DNA of 64,000 bases, taken from the NCBI RefSeq assembly GCF_007741495.1, contig NZ_CP036262.1, forward strand, positions 3,596,001-3,660,000. The letters are read 5' to 3'. Shown here in pieces: positions 44,639 to 54,098 of this stretch. Under the pieces are notes generated by a model. That model ran no database searches and had not been told where the DNA came from. It was given only the letters and a program-made list of their open reading frames with translations. Origin of the DNA: Roseimaritima multifibrata. Its GTDB lineage: Bacteria > Planctomycetota > Planctomycetia > Pirellulales > Pirellulaceae. Numbering within the stretch: position 1 is the first letter of the stretch; every line of letters starts with the position of its first letter. The translations under genes and the position numbers were made by a program.

Positions 44639-45504
44639 CTGGAGATTGCCTGAGGAGTGGATTTAGTCGATGACAAATGGTACGGAACGTAGGGTTCGAT
44701 ACGGACTTTACGAGAGTCAAAATCGAGCCAGTTTTGTAAGCGGCTGAAATCGGGGTCTGCGTGAAAACGGCGAATATGGAAGGAGTTGCGACCAGGGAAG
44801 TTGTACGCACCATAAGCGCTACAGAATCCCTCCAGGCCGGTCTCTTGGATGACGTCGATCGCCGATTGCGTGATCTGCTGTGGCAATCCGTAGGGGAACG
44901 CAAAATAGCGAACCCGCCGACCGATCATATCTTCCAGTTCAGCGTTTGCGTCTTTGATCTCGCGATTCAAAATATTGGTATCAAAGACGTTCGCTAAATC
45001 GATGTGAGTTCGTGTATGCAAGCCAATTTCGATCCCACCATCCGCCGCAGCACGCAGTTCTTCGGCTGAATTGATCGGCAACGGGATCCCTCGAGCAATA
45101 TCATGGGAGAAGGGTTCTCCCGATATTACATGCCCAGTGGTGACAAAATAGGTGCAAGGGATCTTTCGCTGCATCAGTAATGGCAAAGCGAAACGACAGT
45201 TTTCGGCATAGCCATCATCAAAGGTAATGGCGACAGCAGGCTGTGTGGAATTTCCTTCTCGAACACGACGCTGCAATTCATCCAAGCCGATCAATTCGAA
45301 TCGGCTTTGCATGTAATCGATTTGGCGTTCAAATTCGCGGCAGGAAATCGTCCACGGGTTCGGATATTCGTCAGCAACGCGATGATAGAAGACCGAATAG
45401 ATCGGGGCTTGCCCTTCACGCATCAACTTTTCCATCGCGCGCCGGCGGAGTGGTCGAGTTGCGATTCGTCGCAGCGACAGCAACGTGGAGCGGAGGGATA
45501 TCAT
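44635..45504 (-). CDS. Polysaccharide deacetylase (NodB-like)
   Basis: A 289-residue protein; ATG 45504 is preferred over 45567 because the extra N-terminus is atypical. The NodB motif 1 is TFDDGY, and motif 2 is IGLHTRTHIDL with the two His. GRRVRYFAFPYG gives the third strand. It removes N- or O-acetyl groups from a polysaccharide, often in exopolysaccharide export gene sets. Overlap with the GT4 gene supports common exopolysaccharide work. Confidence 0.9.
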   Translation of the reverse strand: MISLRSTLLSLRRIATRPLRRRAMEKLMREGQAPIYSVFYHRVADEYPNPWTISCREFERQIDYMQSRFELIGLDELQRRVREGNSTQPAVAITFDDGYAENCRFALPLLMQRKIPCTYFVTTGHVISGEPFSHDIARGIPLPINSAEELRAAADGGIEIGLHTRTHIDLANVFDTNILNREIKDANAELEDMIGRRVRYFAFPYGLPQQITQSAIDVIQETGLEGFCSAYGAYNFPGRNSFHIRRFHADPDFSRLQNWLDFDSRKVRIEPYVPYHLSSTKSTPQAISR

Positions 45505-45670
45505 GGGAGACCACTGGCGTAAATGTATGGGGCACTCAAGATGTAGAACGCAGCAACCCGTAGGCAAGGCGAACCAGACCTAGTTATTTGGTTAGCCTTC
45601 GCATTGCGGGCGGCCTTGACGGAACTAACGATTACAAGGGCACGTGTAGGTCGGGTAGCCCGGCTGGCAT

Positions 45671-45688
45671 CCCCTCAGAGAGGAGGGG
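45671..45688. other. Short GC-rich hairpin in a divergent intergenic region
   Basis: CCCCTC (45671-45676), a six-base loop, and GAGGGG (45683-45688). It lies between the divergent polysaccharide-deacetylase and HemQ genes. There is no T-run, so it is not an intrinsic terminator; a regulatory role is possible but unsupported. Confidence 0.3.
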
Positions 45689-45815
45689 CTCGATGGATCC
45701 GGCTGCCATCCGCTAAACTAGGAAGGACTGTCTCCCTTCCCAGAGCGGTGCCACGAAGTCATCCTCGGCTTGCGGTGGCCCGTTTTACGATACTTTCTCC
45801 ATACCGAGACCCATC

Positions 45816-46658
45816 ATGTCGACTCGCCCGTCACATGCACCCTTGCCGGACCCTTCCATCATCCCTTCGCAAGGTTGGCACTGTTCCCATTTTTGCTACC
45901 GTTTCAATCGAGCTGCCCTGAGTGCTTTAACGCCCGACCAACTTGCCAAGGGAAAAGAAGCCTTCATCGCCGCTTTGCAAGGTGATTCCGATACCGCACC
46001 GCAGCGGCTTCAGGGCTATATCACCAGCGGCCACCGCGCCGACTGCATCGTGATGTCGATGGATCCCAATCCTTTGACATTGGATTCGGTTCATCAACAA
46101 ATCATGGGAAGCCCACTGGGCGTTGCGATCGACCCAACCTGGTCGTTTGTGTCGATGAGCGAAATCAGCGAATACGTTCCCAGCTTGGAGACCTATGGTG
46201 AGCGTCTTCTTCGTGAGGGGGAAGAAGCGGGATCGCCAGCGTTCGAAGCGAAGATGAACGCGTATGGCAAACGCTTGCCGATGATGAACCAACAGCGGCT
46301 TTCCCCTGACTTTCCCGACTGGCCTTCCGCCTGTTTCTACCCGATGAACAAGAGCCGAGTCGTGGGGGCAAACTGGTTCACCGAGCCATTTTCGCGGCGC
46401 AACGCGCTGATGGCCGAACACGCGCGAAGTGGGATCGCCTTTGCCGGACGGGTAAGCCAGTTGATTACCGTTGGCGTGGGACTGGATGACTGGGAATGGA
46501 TGGTCACGCTGTGGGGCCGAAACCCAGAATACCTGCGCGAAATCGTCTACAAGATGCGGTTCGATGAAGCGAGTGCAAAATACGCCGAATTTGGCCCCTT
46601 CTACGTCGGCTACAAAGCGACTCCGGGCGAGATTCTAAAGCATTGCCAATTGGGCTAA
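45816..46658 (+). CDS. hemQ: Coproheme decarboxylase HemQ (chlorite-dismutase family)
   Basis: A 280-residue protein of the chlorite-dismutase/HemQ family. The diagnostic C-terminal half contains FYPMNKSRVVGANWF, LMAEHARSGIAFAGRVSQLI (with the axial His after Glu), GLDDWEWMVTLW, IVYKMRFDEASAKYAEF and GPFYVGY. HemQ oxidatively decarboxylates coproheme to protoheme in the coproporphyrin-dependent pathway used by many Gram-positive bacteria and planctomycetes. A HemW-type gene is about 2 kb away, but no other haem-synthesis gene is in the window. Confidence 0.93.
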   Translation: MSTRPSHAPLPDPSIIPSQGWHCSHFCYRFNRAALSALTPDQLAKGKEAFIAALQGDSDTAPQRLQGYITSGHRADCIVMSMDPNPLTLDSVHQQIMGSPLGVAIDPTWSFVSMSEISEYVPSLETYGERLLREGEEAGSPAFEAKMNAYGKRLPMMNQQRLSPDFPDWPSACFYPMNKSRVVGANWFTEPFSRRNALMAEHARSGIAFAGRVSQLITVGVGLDDWEWMVTLWGRNPEYLREIVYKMRFDEASAKYAEFGPFYVGYKATPGEILKHCQLG

Positions 46659-46679
46659 TTCGCCCCTTCATTCGTTATT

Positions 46680-46740
46680 GTCGCCCGTCCTCCGCGAAAG
46701 CTGCTTGAAGAAGGCGTTCTTTCGCGGAGCGAAAGGCGAC
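46680..46740 (-). repeat. Dispersed palindromic repeat, family 2, copy a
   Basis: A 61-base element with imperfect inverted ends of the form GTCGCCTTTCGCTCCGCGAAAG. Here the right end is intact and the left end has changes. Orientation is opposite to copies at 48400 and 54651. It lies directly downstream of hemQ and of the 3' end of rnpB. Confidence 0.8.
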
Positions 46741-46763
46741 ACTGCCGTAGCTGCAAAAAGAAA

Positions 46764-47190
<427 letters not shown>

Positions 47191-47232
47191 TGCTGAATCT
47201 AGCATGCTACCGTCAGGTCGTACAGGCAACCG

Positions 47233-48168
47233 TTACTCGCTGCGGTTAATCCAGCGGAACTTAAGAATGTTCGTGAGGACCTGACTATTGATGAAATTGA
47301 CAATTTCCGTGGTCACTGCCGGATCGTTTTGAATGAGGTTTGCCCCCGAAAGGCTGGCGTTGGCCAGGAACATTTTGTTGGCTTCCTCATCGGTCATGCG
47401 AGCCTTTTTGCGCATTTTTTCCAAACGATCATGGACGGTGTTGGCTGCGCCCATTTCCGGCGAACCTTTTCCTGCGATGATCAAGGTAGGCAGACGCCAG
47501 ACGAATCGATCGCGGAACGTTTTGTCCAGTCGGACCCCTTTATGCAGTTCTTCTGGAGAAACGTAAATCATCGCGCGAACATCTTGCCCCTGTTTCTTGC
47601 TGCCAAGGCTGGGGAAATTCCAATCGGCGATCGCCCACTCCGCCGCCAACGCCGCCCCTTCTTTGACTCCGATCAGAGTCAAGGCATTTAGGTTTAATTC
47701 ACCCGCATCGTTTTTCTCTTTCAAAAATCCTTTGCAAGATTCGAGGTCTCGACTGAGCATCAGAGCAACATCGGCTTGGCCCATTTTAGAAAGATCAAAT
47801 TCTTCTTCGCCGCCACTGAGTGTGGTGTACTTATTGCTCGCTCCATGCCCGCGAAGTTCGGGAATCAGGACCGCACAGCCAGCTTTTTTAAGCGCCAAAC
47901 CTAACCGCAAATAGGGACTGGCTTGGCCGCCCCATTCGTGAACGATCAGAACCGGAACGGCATCCTTTTCTTTATCCGAAGGGAAATAGGCAGCGCGCAG
48001 ACGAACTCCATCTTTGGTTTCGATCGCGACGATCTGGAATGGGCGTTCTTCCTTCTCACCAGGCCGTTTTTTAGGTGCCTGAGCAAAGCAAGCGGTCGTG
48101 GTTGCCATGACCAATACCCAGGTCCAAAATCCGATCCATAGGCGACTGGAGCCGCTTACTAAATCCAT
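47233..48168 (-). CDS. Secreted alpha/beta hydrolase
   Basis: A 311-residue protein. ATG 48168 opens a signal peptide (MDLVSGSSRLWIGFWTWVLV...ACFAQ); an ATG at 48231 lies 21 codons upstream. Segments VPVLIVHEWGGQASPYLRLG and CAVLIPELRGHGASNK fit the first strands of an alpha/beta hydrolase. The nucleophile elbow region reads LIGVKEGAALAAEWA, in which the expected Ser is Lys, so it may be non-catalytic. The C-terminal helix is an MGAANTVHDRLEK type. Substrate unknown. Its stop is 42 bases before the 5' end of rnpB, both reading leftward. Confidence 0.75.
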   Translation of the reverse strand: MDLVSGSSRLWIGFWTWVLVMATTTACFAQAPKKRPGEKEERPFQIVAIETKDGVRLRAAYFPSDKEKDAVPVLIVHEWGGQASPYLRLGLALKKAGCAVLIPELRGHGASNKYTTLSGGEEEFDLSKMGQADVALMLSRDLESCKGFLKEKNDAGELNLNALTLIGVKEGAALAAEWAIADWNFPSLGSKKQGQDVRAMIYVSPEELHKGVRLDKTFRDRFVWRLPTLIIAGKGSPEMGAANTVHDRLEKMRKKARMTDEEANKMFLANASLSGANLIQNDPAVTTEIVNFINSQVLTNILKFRWINRSE

Positions 48169-48399
48169 TCGCTCTTTCACCAAGGCTATAGAAGTTTGGC
48201 TTGAGTGAATATTGGGCATCGTAATCCTCAATAGATGGGCGCCTTCTAAAATTACTTGCAGAATGGCGGAGGGGAGAAGAGTTTCGCTATCCCCCTATGC
48301 TAAACGCCAGCGTCCAAGGGGTCAAACATTCTGCATCAATCAGGTGGTTTCCACGATAAATGGAAAATTTGCCGCGTGCAGGGCTGTGCGTCTTTGAGT

Positions 48400-48541
48400 G
48401 TCGCCTTTCGGTCCGCGATAGAACGCCCTTTGGGAGCTGCTTTCGCGGAGAGAAAGGCTACAAAAACCGTCACCTAAAAACTTCACGTCCCCTGCGAAAG
48501 TAGTGTTAATGGAGCGTTCCGTCGCGGAGCGAGAAGGCGGC
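48400..48541. repeat. Two copies of dispersed family 2 in inverted arrangement
   Basis: Copy b at 48400-48461 (GTCGCCTTTCGGTCCGCGAT...GGCTAC) and a more decayed copy c at 48487-48541 in the opposite orientation. They fill most of the 345-base gap 48232-48576, where no gene is credible. The gap separates two leftward genes, the alpha/beta hydrolase and hemW. Confidence 0.75.
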
Positions 48542-48576
48542 AACTTTAACGCTCCGCCGGTGCGGGAGGGAAATGG

Positions 48577-49743
48577 CTAGAGAAACGCGGAGGAGACGCT
48601 GTCGGCAAGCGGGATACCTTTTTCGGTCAATCGCAAACGATCGTCGCTCCATTCAATTAACCCCCATTCAAAACAGGGCGATAGTTCCGCTTTCCGAAGG
48701 GGCATGACGTCGATGCCCGTTTCTCGGTGCAGGCGATTCACATTCAGCCCTGCGATTCGGCGAATCCCGAACGCGGCGCGTTCACAGGCCCACTGAACGC
48801 GACCGATCGGTTCTTCATCCTGGATCGGGGAGACGCCCGAATGGCAACGCCGAATGTAGGTTGTTGGGCTTCGATGGTTGGTCGTTCGTGTCCCATCGAC
48901 AAATCCTGCAGCCCCTGGTCCATAGGCGTACCAACCTCGCCCCTCCCAGTAATGCAGGTTATGACGGCATTCCGACTTTGCGGCGGCGAAACTGGAGATC
49001 TCGTACTGCGTCATCTGAGCGGCGGCGGCTTTGGAACGAGCCAATTGGTACATCTGCAGTTCCACCAATTCATCGTGGGTCGTCAATTCGTTCTTTTCGC
49101 GACGGTTCCAGAATTGAGTCCCTTTTTCGAAGGTGAGGGCGTAGGTCGACAGGTGAGTGATCGGCAGCGCAAGGGCGGTATCCAGGTCGCGTTGCCAGGA
49201 ATCAAGCGTTTCGCCTGGAGCCGCAAAAATCAGATCGATGGAGACTTGCGGGATCGACTGAGCGGCTAACCGAATCGCCGCGGAGGCGATGTCTTCGTCG
49301 TGGTCTCTTTCCAGTGTTGCTAATTTCGCAGACTGGAACGACTGGACTCCCAAACTGATTCGGTTCAGACCAAAACGCTGCAGCAATTCCAATTTGGCTT
49401 GATCGATGTCGCGAGGATTCGCTTCGATCGAAAATTCCGCATTCGGCCGGAGCGGGATGCGGGCGGCAATGATTTGCAAGAAACGTTCCAACCATTCCAC
49501 CGAAAGGTGTGTTGGCGTTCCGCCTCCGAGAAACAGGGTTTCGACCGGTTCGATGATCGGCCGCTGTTGCAGTTCCCAGTCAAGCGCTTGCAGGTAGGCT
49601 TCGGATAATTCATCCCGTCCTGCGATCACCGAAAAATTGCAATATCCACAACGATGGCGACAGAATGGGACGTGGACGTATGCGGCCTGAGGCACAGGCC
49701 AATCGACAGGAGTATCCGATTCTGGCATCGAACCTAGACCCAT
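48577..49743 (-). CDS. hemW: HemW-like radical SAM protein (coproporphyrinogen III oxidase-like family)
   Basis: A 388-residue radical SAM protein with the cluster motif HVPFCRHRCGYCNFS (CxxxCxxC), then ETLFLGGGTPTHL and a Pro/Ser-rich strand ISLGVQSFQSAKL, and the C-terminal HemN-type domain (FEWGLIEWSDDRLRLTEKG). HemW proteins are haem chaperones or unassigned relatives of oxygen-independent coproporphyrinogen oxidase HemN; the short length fits HemW. A start at 49728 (5 bases after the previous gene's stop) is equally possible; 49743 overlaps that gene by 10 bases. Co-oriented with the MBL gene upstream. Confidence 0.88.
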   Translation of the reverse strand: MGLGSMPESDTPVDWPVPQAAYVHVPFCRHRCGYCNFSVIAGRDELSEAYLQALDWELQQRPIIEPVETLFLGGGTPTHLSVEWLERFLQIIAARIPLRPNAEFSIEANPRDIDQAKLELLQRFGLNRISLGVQSFQSAKLATLERDHDEDIASAAIRLAAQSIPQVSIDLIFAAPGETLDSWQRDLDTALALPITHLSTYALTFEKGTQFWNRREKNELTTHDELVELQMYQLARSKAAAAQMTQYEISSFAAAKSECRHNLHYWEGRGWYAYGPGAAGFVDGTRTTNHRSPTTYIRRCHSGVSPIQDEEPIGRVQWACERAAFGIRRIAGLNVNRLHRETGIDVMPLRKAELSPCFEWGLIEWSDDRLRLTEKGIPLADSVSSAFL

Positions 49744-50576
49744 AACATTAGGCGATCGCCCAACATGTCGGGCAAACCGCGACGCAGAAGCTGCAAAGCC
49801 TGGTTGTCGGTGTACCGCGTGCTGACGTGACCGGCAATGATCAATTCATTCTTAAAGTGGTCTCGACGCTTCTTAAAGTCGTCTAGATGCATGTGTCCAT
49901 GTTTGTGGATCTTTTCCTTGCGATGGTTTGGATCCAGGAAAGTCATTTCGGCGATCAGGATCTTCGTTTCGTAGAAGATCGGATTGTTATCCAGACCGGG
50001 CGGGGAGGTATCGCCGGTATAGCCGATTAGCGGGACACGCGTTTCCGCGGAAATTTCCACACCACTTAACCGCAGGTCCTTCAGTTCGGGACCGGTGTAG
50101 TGGGAAAATTCGGGTTTTAGCTTTTTGCGACGTTCGTGGACCACAAACCCGACCGAAGGGACAGTGTGTTTTGTCGCTAGAACCTCGACCACCAATTCGC
50201 GGCTCAGTTCGATTTCGTCGCCCGCTTTGATCCCGACCAGATCGCATGGCATCGAACCGCGGTCAAGCCGGCAAAAATCTTGCAGAAGTTTCTGGCATCC
50301 ATCGACGTTGCATTCTGGCAGATAGATCGTCGGCGGCTCCATTTTCATCATCCGCCGACGCGAAACGTAGACGGGGAGGGCTGCGATGTGATCCAAATGG
50401 GTGTGGGAGATAAACCAGTTTGGTGTGCCCATGAAATCCCAGGGCTGGACTCCCAGATCAAATCCCAGCTTCAATTCGGGGATCCGCCAACAGGTTTGTA
50501 CGGCCGCTCGAGAGTAGCCTTCGATCGTCAAACCGTTGAATTGGTGCGTCTTTAGCGGAATGTTCTCTACCATCAC
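49734..50576 (-). CDS. MBL-fold metallohydrolase, RNase Z-like
   Basis: A 280-residue metallo-beta-lactamase-fold protein. The metal site shows in SHTHLDHIAALP (HxHxDH near residue 57), with later ligands in GYTGDTS (Asp) and the IIAGHVSTRY His. The first strand and the VATKHTVPSVGFVVHE segment resemble tRNase Z-type enzymes. It may cut tRNA 3' trailers or be a general phosphodiesterase. It is upstream of hemW on the same strand and overlaps it slightly. Confidence 0.82.
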   Translation of the reverse strand: MMVENIPLKTHQFNGLTIEGYSRAAVQTCWRIPELKLGFDLGVQPWDFMGTPNWFISHTHLDHIAALPVYVSRRRMMKMEPPTIYLPECNVDGCQKLLQDFCRLDRGSMPCDLVGIKAGDEIELSRELVVEVLATKHTVPSVGFVVHERRKKLKPEFSHYTGPELKDLRLSGVEISAETRVPLIGYTGDTSPPGLDNNPIFYETKILIAEMTFLDPNHRKEKIHKHGHMHLDDFKKRRDHFKNELIIAGHVSTRYTDNQALQLLRRGLPDMLGDRLMLWV

Positions 50577-50889
50577 CTACCAGCCGTCCGTTTCTAAATG
50601 CAAATCCAAACACGCCAAAATAGCGTGCGAACGCGTTATCAGACACCTGACACGCAGTCGTTAAATTCGGTTCATCCGGTCTAGCTTGCCTGTTGCATTT
50701 ATTTTTGGGGCCACTGAGCTTATCCAACCGAAAGATAAGGGTATGACCAGATGGCCTTTGAAAGAACGGGCTTGTCAAACCGGTGTGCCGTGCGAACCCT
50801 CCCCGCCCGGCCACCTCATTTCCCGGTGCGATGGATTTCTGGTCCTCCCATAATTTTCGTACCGAATATACAAGCGTACTGAGGTTGCC
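50577..50889. other. 313-base divergent intergenic region upstream of the sigma factor
   Basis: The interval between the MBL gene and the sigma factor gene, which are divergent. No convincing -35/-10 pair could be read, no repeat of the families above was found, and no small gene is credible. Promoters for both neighbours are expected here. Confidence 0.45.
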
Positions 50890-51819
50890 ATGACGGAATC
50901 GATTATCGCGAATGAGTCTGCAGATCTTCCTGTTTCGGAAGAAGTCGAACTTCGACAGGCCCGTCGTCAAGTTCGCGTGGGACGTTCCACTGGAAGTGCC
51001 CAGTCCCCTCTGGAAACGTACCTTCGCGAAATCAATGAAACAGCACTGTTGTCGGCCGATGATGAAACGCATCTGGCTGGTCGCATTGCTGTCGGCGACG
51101 TCGAGGCTCGCGACCGAATGGTTCGTGCCAATTTGCGATTGGTCGTGAATATCGCACGGGGCTACACAGGCAAAGGCCTTGGCCTGCAAGATTTGATCGA
51201 AGAGGGCAACCTCGGGCTCCTGCGGGCGGTCGAAGGATTCGACCCGACGATGGGGACTCGGTTTAGCACCTATGCCAGTTACTGGATCAAGCAGTCGATC
51301 AAACGGGCATTGATCAATAGTTCGAAGACCATTCGAATTCCCGCCTACATGGTCGAACTATTAAGCAAATGGCGTCGTGCTAGTTCCAGATTGAGTGAAG
51401 AACTTGGGCGGACGCCGACCCACGAAGAAACCGCTCGTATGCTGGGGTTGCCCAAAAAGAAGTTGCCGATCATCAAGAAGGCGATTCGGATCAACAACAG
51501 CACTCCGCAAAGTGACCAGACCGATTCGGGGTGGTCGCTGAGTGAAATGGTGATGGATGAACGCCTGAAAAGTCCCGATGAAGAGATGCTTGATCACGAT
51601 ATCTTGCGTCATGCCATGGATCTTTTGGAACATCTAGATGATCGCGAAGGAACGGTGTTGAAGTTGCGGTTTGGCTTAGAGAATGAAGAACCGCATACGC
51701 TAAAAGAGATCGGAGCCAAACTTGGTTTGACGCGTGAACGCGTTCGCCAGATTGAAACGGAGGCGCTCCGACGTTTGGCCGATGGGCTTACCGACCCTCG
51801 AGAACATTACTCGAACTAG
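50890..51819 (+). CDS. Sigma-70 family RNA polymerase sigma factor (RpoD/SigA type)
   Basis: A 309-residue sigma factor without the long acidic region 1.1 of classical RpoD. Region 1.2 is SPLETYLREINETALL, region 2 contains RMVRANLRLVVNIARGYTG, GLGLQDLIEEGNLGLLRAVE and FSTYASYWIKQSIKRALI, region 3 reads PAYMVELLSKWRRASSRLSE, and region 4.2 is IGAKLGLTRERVRQIETEAL with RRL next. This fits a group 2 or short primary-like factor, of which planctomycetes have several. Its last four bases (51816-51819) overlap the end of the convergent kinase gene, so the two genes share a 3' border. Confidence 0.93.
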   Translation: MTESIIANESADLPVSEEVELRQARRQVRVGRSTGSAQSPLETYLREINETALLSADDETHLAGRIAVGDVEARDRMVRANLRLVVNIARGYTGKGLGLQDLIEEGNLGLLRAVEGFDPTMGTRFSTYASYWIKQSIKRALINSSKTIRIPAYMVELLSKWRRASSRLSEELGRTPTHEETARMLGLPKKKLPIIKKAIRINNSTPQSDQTDSGWSLSEMVMDERLKSPDEEMLDHDILRHAMDLLEHLDDREGTVLKLRFGLENEEPHTLKEIGAKLGLTRERVRQIETEALRRLADGLTDPREHYSN

Positions 51820-53315
51820 CCCATCGACGCACGGAAGATGAATCCGAGGATTGCCCCAACCAGCAGGCAAAGTGGGACCGCGATCGCCAAGGTGATCGCA
51901 ACGGCCAAGCCAGCACTTCGCCCTTGATATCCAGGCACGCCCTGAGGGTAGTAGCCCGGCATGATCCCTGGACTGGGAAGATAGGATCCTGATAACTGGG
52001 AATTATCGATGGAATCGTCGGTAACCGGTGGAGGGACGATCTCTGAACCGCTGGCCGTTAGCAGGTCACCCGACTGTGGCGGTGAAATATTCAGCGGCCC
52101 CGACAATTCCTCGCCGTCGCTGGTTTCTTCCTCGGCAGGAGGCGGCGGAGTCGCCCAGTGCTGATTGTCGGTTGGGCGGTCGACGATGTCGGCGATCCCA
52201 CCGGCCCAGGGTTCAAGACGTAACGCGACCTCCGCAGCCGAGCTGATACGGCGTTCGGGATCCTTTTCCATCATGTCGCCAATAATGTCGACCAGTTCCT
52301 CATCCAGTTCCGGAGCGAATTTGCGAGGATGCCAAGGGGTTTCTTCGCAGTGCCGTCGGCATTTCGACAGACTGTCGCCGCCGGGGTAGGGGACTTTGCC
52401 GCAAATTGCGTAATACATCGTGCAGCCGAGCGAATAGATATCGCTGGCCGGTCCGACTTGTGATGGGCTCCGTATCTGCTCGGGCGAAATGTAGTCAACG
52501 GTCCCGACGATCTTTCCGGCCCGGGGATCATCATCCAGCCCCATCGACCAAGCGGCCAAACCGACATCGGACACCTTGGCGTGCCCTTCTGGCGTGACCA
52601 ATATGTTTCCCGGTTTCACATCGCGGTGCACCAATCCTTGGCGATGGGCGTAATCCAGCCCAAGTGCCGCTTGCATGATCACCGATGCGGCTTGCTCGGT
52701 CGGCAGGGGGCCGCGTTTGCGTATCAGTCGCCTCAGATCCGTCCCCGGGACGTATTCGGTGACCAGGTAGTGGACGCCTCCGTCCTCTCCTGCATCAAAC
52801 GCACGCACCAAATAGGGACAATCCAGCCCCGCCTGCAACCGGATCTCCCGCAGGAAGGATTCTCTGGATTCCGCAGTCGACCGTTCGGCGGGGAGGACTT
52901 TCACCGCCGATTCCCGTCCCATCACCTTGTGGACCGCTTTGAACACCTGGCCCATGCCTCCCTGGCCGATCCATTCGGTGATGATGTAGGGGCCGAGGGT
53001 TAATTTGCTGCGTCCGGCCAACAACTGGGTCGCTTGGTAGCGTGTCAGGACTCCGGTTTCGACAAACCAGCTGGCTAGCCGTTCGTCCCGTTCGCGGAGG
53101 GGCGTGCTGCCGTTGGAATCATCGGACGAGTCGTCTTCATCGTCCGATCGGGTGTTCGACACGTTCCGTTCGATTGCCAATTGTTCGAAGACGGACTGTT
53201 TGGCTGTCTGCCACTGCAGTTCGGTCACCAGTCCACTGAGGATGGCTTTCGCGTGAAAGGGCGAGGGTTTGACGGAACGAACAGGGGCCACGGTATCAGG
53301 ATCTCTGGAGGGCAT
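51816..53315 (-). CDS. Serine/threonine protein kinase with C-terminal membrane helix
   Basis: A 499-residue Hanks-type kinase. The Gly-rich loop is YIITEWIGQGGMGQVFKAVH, the catalytic Lys is in ESAVKVLP, the catalytic loop is HRDVKPGN, and the activation segment starts SDVGLAAWS where the usual DFG is DVG. A C-terminal juxtamembrane stretch with acidic and Pro-rich content precedes one helix (LAVAITLAIAVPLCLLVGAI). The kinase domain is central rather than N-terminal; about 110 residues precede it. It likely phosphorylates Ser/Thr on cytoplasmic targets; FHA-domain proteins could be readers. It overlaps the sigma factor gene tail-to-tail by four bases. Confidence 0.93.
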   Translation of the reverse strand: MPSRDPDTVAPVRSVKPSPFHAKAILSGLVTELQWQTAKQSVFEQLAIERNVSNTRSDDEDDSSDDSNGSTPLRERDERLASWFVETGVLTRYQATQLLAGRSKLTLGPYIITEWIGQGGMGQVFKAVHKVMGRESAVKVLPAERSTAESRESFLREIRLQAGLDCPYLVRAFDAGEDGGVHYLVTEYVPGTDLRRLIRKRGPLPTEQAASVIMQAALGLDYAHRQGLVHRDVKPGNILVTPEGHAKVSDVGLAAWSMGLDDDPRAGKIVGTVDYISPEQIRSPSQVGPASDIYSLGCTMYYAICGKVPYPGGDSLSKCRRHCEETPWHPRKFAPELDEELVDIIGDMMEKDPERRISSAAEVALRLEPWAGGIADIVDRPTDNQHWATPPPPAEEETSDGEELSGPLNISPPQSGDLLTASGSEIVPPPVTDDSIDNSQLSGSYLPSPGIMPGYYPQGVPGYQGRSAGLAVAITLAIAVPLCLLVGAILGFIFRASMG

Positions 53316-54098
53316 ACAGCAGAAAAGGTCATTCCGCGGTTCTTGCGGAATGAGAGATATCCCGATTTTATACTAAGCACAGGGCAACGCGCAGCGTGTT
53401 ACCAAGGATTCTTGATAACCGTCGCATAACCTGTGAGCTCAAACTTACCTGTTCCGCAAAACCCTACAGGGCAACCGGATTTTCGGCGGGCTGCATTCTC
53501 CGCTCTGCCGTGGATGATTGGCGGCATCCCGACAGGTATGTGCTCGCTTCCATGTTGCCCACGGTCTGCGGAGCGTCCCTAGTCCCTGCCGTCACTACGG
53601 TCGCCAGACGGTGGGACGTCCAGCTTCCATTCGAGCCAGGTCTCCTGGGCCACCATCCGATGGGAAGAGCGGAATTCGGGAGAGGTTACAGACAACCTGC
53701 CGCTGCGAGCCAGTCCGCATAACGGTCGCAGGCCGCAGGCTTTGCCTGGTCGATACAGTCGCTCGTCCGGAACCGCTGCGTTTGACCCGTAATCGGAAGA
53801 ACCGGTAAAGTTGGTGCGACCGACGGCGGTAAAGGGTGCGGGCTAGATAATTCGCAAGGATGGGCAAAGAAAACCGGGTTAGCGAGGCGATACCTAATCC
53901 TGAACCATGGGGTGCATCGCTATGCCAAGCTCCCTTCAATCGAATCGTACGTCTCCTCCCAGAGATTCACGTCCGTTTGATTTAGGGATAAGAACTTGTG
54001 ATTGAATCACAGTTCCTTGGTGGCGGGTGTCCTTCGGTGGTCTGAGAAAGCATGTAACTTTCCAGCCTTCCATACAACCCTCCCTTGGAGACCTTTCG
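53316..54098. other. 783-base gene-poor interval
   Basis: It lies between the kinase gene start and the cysteine-rich protein gene, which are divergent. Frames of 70-115 codons occur on both strands, but their composition is unlike real genes here and none shows a domain. The segment around 53590-53790 is GC-rich with several short inverted repeats, so a structured RNA cannot be excluded. No tRNA, riboswitch or SRP RNA core was recognised. Confidence 0.5.

Noticed and set aside
45671-45688. Intrinsic terminator for the deacetylase or hemQ
   Set aside because: The hairpin lies upstream of both divergent genes and lacks a T-run.
53595-53939. 114-codon minus-strand frame in the 783-base interval
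   Set aside because: Arg/Ser-rich composition with no recognisable fold, as expected for a random frame in GC-rich DNA.
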